Origin: Dillenia suffruticosa
Taxonomy: Eukaryota > Streptophyta > Magnoliopsida > Dilleniales > Dilleniaceae
Assembly: GCA_033439265.1 (NCBI GenBank)
Contig: JAVTVX010000031.1
Span: 3,953,501-4,017,500, forward strand
Length of the DNA: 64,000 nucleotides
Direction of reading: 5' to 3'
Shown: piece by piece, positions 58,833-64,000 of the stretch
Layout: every line of letters starts with the position of its first letter
Position numbering within the stretch: the stretch's first letter is position 1
Translations under genes and position numbers: made by a program
Notes under the pieces: generated by a model
What the model was told of the DNA's origin: nothing
The model's database searches: none
What the model saw: the letters and a program-made list of their open reading frames with translations, nothing else

Positions 58833-61800
58833 TCAGCCGGAGGAATAATTTGGAGACGTCAATATAATGTCCAACATTGTAGAAATCTCCATATCATCGT
58901 GAAATATCTTCAACCTATGCTCATTCACGTTGAAACTCTTGTTTGTGTCAAGGCTTTTGATTTCCACTGCACCATGAGAAAATACATTAGTGACAACAAA
59001 TGGACCAACCCAATGAGAACATAACTTACCCGACATGAGTTTGAGTCGAGAATTGTATAGAAGCACTTTATGTCCGATCGCAAATTGTTTCCTTAAGATC
59101 ATACCATCGTGAAACATTTGGTTTTTTCTTTATAAATTCTCGAGTTCTCATAGGCGTCCAATCTCAACTCTTCAAGTTCTTGCAATTGCAATTTCCTTGA
59201 CTCACCGGCTACATCCATATTCATATTGCAACGTTTGATCGCCCAATACGTCCTATGTTCAACTTCCACTGGTAAATGACAAGATTTTCCAAAGACTAAC
59301 CTATAAGGAGACATCCCTATTGGTGTTTTGAAAGCTATCCGGTAAGCCCAAAGTGCATCATCTAAACGTAAACTTCAATCCTTTCGTCCCAGGTTGACCG
59401 TTTTCTCTAAAATGGATTGAACTTCACGGTTGGAAACTTTGGCTTGTCCATTTGTCTGAGGATGGTATGCCGTAGCAACCTGGTGATGCACTCCATATTT
59501 CTTCATCAATGCTTCGACTGCTCGGTTGCAAAAATGGCTTCCTTGATCACTTATGATGGCTCTAGAGATCCCAAACCTGCTGAAAATGTTAGTCTTGATA
59601 AAACCTACAACAGACTTAGAATCGTCAGTCTTGGTGGCTTTTGCTTCCACCCATTTCGATACATAATTAACAGCCAAAAGAATGTAAACATATCCACAAG
59701 ACGAAGGAAATTGACCCATAAAATCAATACCCCAAATGTCAAATATTTCACAAGCAAGAATGGGAGTTTGGGGTATCTCATTTCTATGGGACAAAGATCC
59801 TGTTCTCTGACATCTATCACAGTTTTTACAAAATAAGTAAGCATCTTTAAATAAGGTCTCCTAATATAACCTACTATCTAAAACATTTCTTGCAGTTCTC
59901 TTCGGCCCAAAATGTCCCCCACAAGCATAACTATGACAAAATGCTAAAATGGATTTATATTCATTTTCTGGGACACATCTCCTAATTATTTGGTCAGGGC
60001 AAAATTTTCACAAATAAGGTTCATCCCACACATAATATTTTGCCTCACATCAAATTTTTTCCTTTCTTGACTTACTAAGATCACTAGGCAAAATGTGTGT
60101 GACCAAATAATTCACAATATCTATATACCAAGGAGTAATACCTTTCAAGTGAAATAACTGCTCATCAGGAAAAGATTCAGAAATAGATAGTGGATCTTCC
60201 TTCTTCACTAACCTGCTTAAATGATCAACTAGCAAGTTCTCAGCTCCACTTCGATCCTTGATGTTCAAATCAAATTCTTGCAATAAAAGAATCCACCGTA
60301 TCAACCTGGGTTTCGACTCCTTTTTTGCCAATAGATATTTCAAACCTACATGATCAGAATACACAATTACTTTAGAACCAAGTAAATATGATATGAATTT
60401 ATCTAAAGCAAAAATAATGGCTAAGAGCTCTTTTTCGGTGGTGGTGTAGTTGCATTGAGCAGCGTTCAATGTCCTTGAAGCGTAGTAAATGACGTGGCTC
60501 TTCTTATCAATCCGCTGGCCAAGAACTGCTCCCACAGCAAAATTACTTGCATCGCACATGATCTCAAAAGGTAAATTCCAATCAGGTGGTTGAATGATTG
60601 GTACAATAGTTAACAGGTTTTTGAGCTTGTCGAAGGCTTCCTTGTATTTTTCTCCGAACTCGAAAGGTACATCTTTCTGAAGCAACTTGGATAGTGGCAA
60701 GGTAATTTTTGAGAAGTCTTGAATAAACCTGAGATAAAAACCTGCATGTCCAAGAAAACGACGTATTTCCCTAATATTTGTAGGGTAAGGTAAACTCTTA
60801 ATCAAATCAACCTTTGCCTTATCTACCTCAATACCCCTAGGAGAAATCACATGCCCTAACACTATGTCTTCTTTCACTATGAAATGACATTTTTCATTGT
60901 TCAAAACCAAGTTCGTTTCCATGCATCTTTTCAAAATTTTGATCAAATGCCTTAGACAACTATCAAACGAGTCACCATAAACAGTGAAATCATCCATAAA
61001 TATCTCAATGCCATTGTCAATATATTAAGAAAAAATGCTCAGCATGCACCTTTGGAATGTACCTAGGGCATTATATAGACCGAAAGACATCCTTCTATAA
61101 GCAAATGTTCCAAATGGACATGTGAATGTAGTCTTTTCTTGATCTTCCTGTGCAATCACGATTTGATAATAACCTGAAAAACCATCAAGAAAACAAAAGA
61201 ATGATTTTCCGGCTAATCTCTCTAACATTTGATCAATAAAGGGAAAAAGAAAGTGGTACTTTCGAGTAGCTAAATTGAGCTTCCTAAAATCAATGACCAT
61301 TTGCCAACCATTTTGCACTCGCATAGGTACCAACTCATTGTCTTGATTTCTTACCATCATGATCCCTGTTTTCTTTGGTACCACATGGATTGGGCTAACC
61401 CACTTGCTGTCGGAAATTGGATAAATTATGCTTTTGTCCAAAAATTTGAGAATCTCTTTTATCACTGCTTCTTTCATGATTGGATTCATCTTTCTTTGCG
61501 ATTCCCTCACTGGCTTAGTGTCCTCTTCTAAAAGGATTTGATGCAAGCAAATTGAAGGACTAATACCCTTTATATCGGCTAAAGTCCAACCAATTGCTAT
61601 CTTGTGCTCTTTTAGAACTTGGAGTAACCGATTTTCTTGTTCTTCCGTCAACTCTCTTGCTATGATAATAGGCAAGGTCTCTTCGTCACCTAAGTATACA
61701 TATTTAAGATGATCCGGCAAAGTCTTCAATTCCAATGTTGGAGCCTGCAAAACAGAAGGTAACATTTTCTTATGAGAAACAGGAAATGTGGTGCTCGAAT

Positions 61801-62428
61801 TTAAAGACCTTGATTGTTGGTCCAATATTGATTCTGAAATTTCATAAGTTTCGGTCATCTCTTCTTTGGTGTTCAATTGCGTATCTAATTCAAAACTTGT
61901 GTCATTTTCTTCTTCCAAGATTTCCTGCACAATTGAATCAATGACATTAGCGGAACAAATCGAATGACACTCATTTAGGTATCTCATGGCCTCAAAAATA
62001 TTGAATTTAACAATCTCGTCATCAAATTCGACGGAGAGTGTATCATCATTCACGTATATTTTAGTTTTTGCCGTTTTCATGAACGGTCTCCCCAATAGTA
62101 GCGGTGCTGAATTTGTAATGGTGTCTTCATCCATTTTCAAGATATAAAAATCTACTGGAAAAATTAACTCATTAACCTGCACCAAAACATATTCAACAAT
62201 CCCTTCTGGATATATGACAGAACGGTCAACCAATTGAATAATCACTTTAGTTTCCTTTAGGGGACCTAGATTTAGAGCAATATAAATAGAATATGGCATG
62301 ACATTGATTGATGCTCCTAAATCTAGCATAGCACGTTCAAATTTCTTCATCCTAATAACACAAGGTAAAGTGAATATAACTGAATCCGAACATTTCTCGG
62401 ATAGAGATCTTTTGATAACAGTAGACAC
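58833..62428 (-). pseudogene. pol of the Athila-like element (PR-RT-RH-IN), few lesions
   Basis: This is the polyprotein for copying and inserting the element. Order on the minus strand: aspartic protease near 62330 (MLDLGASINVMPYSIY); linker; RT from about 61450 (IHVVPKKTGIM, then SFFCFLDGFSGYYQI); an in-frame TAA at 61025-61027; RT continuing with [11 protein letters not shown] (catalytic Asp pair) at about 60997; RNase H ([38 protein letters not shown]) to about 60200. The integrase zinc region (CDRCQRTGS) is near 59820. The integrase core is at 59794-59375 ([17 protein letters not shown], then Glu in [11 protein letters not shown]). The C-terminal part is at 59314-58833 ([25 protein letters not shown]). 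Frames change at about 60040, 59375 and 59110. Most catalytic residues survive, which indicates a fairly recent insertion. Confidence 0.88.
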
Positions 62429-62442
62429 GTTCTCGCCGACCC

Positions 62443-63990
62443 TTATTTCTCATCACCTCTCATCTTTCTCTTGTTTGTGCACAACTCCTTAAAAAACTTT
62501 GCATATTTAGGTATTTGCTTGATGGTGTCTAACAAAGGTATGTTTATTTCCACCTTCTTGAAAGTGTCCCAAATCTCCTTTTCGTAGTCTTCCTTTTTGG
62601 ATCTTTCAAACCTGCTAGGAAAAGGTGGTACAACTATGTTAGGAGTTGTAGGTAAAAGAGAATCGGAATTTACCTTGTTTGGATTTTCATTGGCAACTTC
62701 TGCTACTTCATCTTTCTTCTCATTTTTCTCTTTGGGTAATGGTGGTTTTGATTGCACTTCGTTTCCACTCCTCAATACCATTGCACTAGCATTTTCCTTA
62801 GGGTTTATTACCGTTTGTGAAGGTAATTTCCCTGAATTTTGACGCTCCAAATTGCTAACTAAAGTGGCTAGCTAAGTGATTTGATTTCCCAAGTTTTGAA
62901 TGCTAGCTCTCGTTTCCTGTTGAAATTGTTGAGTGTTAGTTGCGAGAGCTTTCATAATATCTTCTAGGGACATACCTGAATTAGACGATTGTGTCGGTGC
63001 ATGTGTTGGCCTATTGAATTGCTGAGAAAAATATCTTGTTTGTCCTCCTTGATTCCCGTAACTCAGGTTTGGATGCTCTCTCCATCCGGGGGTTATAATG
63101 AGTAGAGTAGGGGTCATACTTCTTCTGAGGTTGGCCAGGAAATCCTCCTACGACATTTGTTTGATGAGTAGAATCTTCTTGCAGAGATGACACATATCCG
63201 TAGGATATCCAGGTATCGAGCATATGCCGCAATCCTTGGTTGCATGTATTTGCCCTACAGCCATCTGACGAACCAAAGCAGTCAATTCAGAGATTTGATT
63301 TTCAAGGTGAGAGTGACTTACCTCATTGACACGTTTCATAACTCCATCCGTTCTTAGTCCAAATTATTGAGAATTTTCTGCCATGTTGGTGATCAATTGT
63401 CTGGCTTCTTCAAGTGTTTTATTTACCAACGCTCCTCCGCTGGCCGCATCTACCATACTTCTATCCATGGGTAGAAGTCCTTCATAGAAATATTGAATCA
63501 AGAGCTGTTCCAGTATTTGATGATGTGGACAGCTGACACAGAGCTGTTTGAACCTCTCAAAGTACTCATATAGCGTCTCTCTGATAATCTATCTGATTTC
63601 ACATATCTCCTTTCGAATGTTGGCAGCTCTAGATGCTGGGAAAAATTTTTCTAAAAATAATCTCTACATCTCATTCCATGTATTTATTGAACTCGGAGGT
63701 AGGTAGTACAACCAATCATTTGCCTTATCTTTCAGGGAAAAGGGAAAGGCTCTCAGCTTAATCTGTTCCTCAGTCACTCCTTGGGGTTTCATACTCGAAC
63801 AGACAATATGAAATTCCTTCAAATGTTTATGTGGATCCTCACCTGGGAGACCACAAAAAGTAGGCAGTAAGTGAATCAAACCAGATTTAAGTTCGAATGC
63901 TACCTCAAGAGTTGGGTATTCGATGCACAAGGGTTGTTGATTTAGATTGGGTGCAGCCAATTCCTTTAAGGTTCTCTCACGATTAGCCAT
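62443..63990 (-). pseudogene. gag of the Athila-like element, several stops
   Basis: This is the Gag polyprotein for particle formation. The start MANRERTLKELAAPNLNQQP at 63990 is followed by the capsid-type domain (LRAFPFSLKDKANDWLYYLP). A stop comes at about 63661, and sequence continues in phase (LFLEKFFPASRAANIRKEI) with further stops. The zinc-knuckle region at about 63230 reads CGICSIPGYPTDMC, with Tyr where the zinc-binding His should be. After a frame change, a Gln/Asn-rich linker (63117-62872) and a Lys/Glu-rich C-terminus (62850-62443) follow. Pol starts right after at 62428. Gag is more decayed than pol. Confidence 0.82.
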
Positions 63991-64000
63991 CTTTTCCTCT

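Larger units (their letters stand above)
53628..64000 (-). mobile_element. Athila-like Ty3/gypsy element, 5' end outside window
   Basis: This minus-strand element has a 3' LTR at 53628-55056, a polypurine tract, an env-like reading frame, pol and gag, in the order expected for the Athila lineage (gag-pol, then an extra ORF, then a long 3' untranslated region, then the LTR). It is inserted into copy B of the short LTR element. It is the youngest-looking element here: pol frames of 467 and 315 codons are separated by one stop. The 5' LTR and the far target-site copy should lie to the right of the window. Confidence 0.87.

Overview
This is a plant nuclear genomic window, most likely from a eudicot. 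It is AT-rich and has intron-split genes, nested LTR retrotransposons and a Mutator-like element with a plant mobile domain (PMD). The only two genes that look intact are tandem paralogues of plant fatty acid 2-hydroxylase (FAH). I cannot name the species from sequence alone.

Layout. 1-13.9 kb: an old Mutator-like element (MULE) on the + strand, with a decayed transposase (1-2271) and a decayed PMD gene (11.5-13.5 kb). It is split by a Tekay/Del-like Ty3/gypsy element on the - strand (2347-11306; LTRs 2347-5205 and 8458-11306). That element has lost most of gag-pol and is flanked by TAATG/TAATA. 14-16 kb: AT-rich, no gene seen. 16.1-17.4 kb: a broken 3' end of a BRX-domain (PRAF-like) gene on the - strand. 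18.05-24.95 kb: about 7.2 head-to-tail copies of a ~964-bp unit with two-unit periodicity. 25.1-25.7 kb: an unidentified broken coding sequence.

26.4-39.2 kb: two FAH genes on the + strand (26457-29261 and 35662-38998). Each has six coding exons of exactly 51, 93, 197, 106, 147 and 120 bp and encodes 237 residues. The second has a recognisable promoter and a ~2.1-kb intron in its 5' leader. Plant FAHs are ER membrane di-iron enzymes that add the 2-hydroxyl group to very-long-chain acyl groups of sphingolipids, with electrons supplied by a separate cytochrome b5. Two copies could differ in expression or acyl preference; that is inference.

39.2-64 kb: repeats. There is an A-rich degenerate repeat field (42.0-43.74 kb), a Ty1/copia remnant (43.8-45 kb), a decayed + strand Ty3/gypsy element (about 45.8-50.1 kb), and two short gag-only LTR elements joined tail to tail into a near spacer-free palindrome (50308-53627). 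The second of these is cut by an Athila-like element on the - strand (53628 to beyond the window). The Athila-like element keeps long pol and env-like reading frames but carries scattered stops and frameshifts.

No CRISPR, operon, rRNA or convincing tRNA was seen. The most unusual structures are the 964-bp array, the palindromic retroelement pair, the MULE with PMD and the A-rich repeat field.
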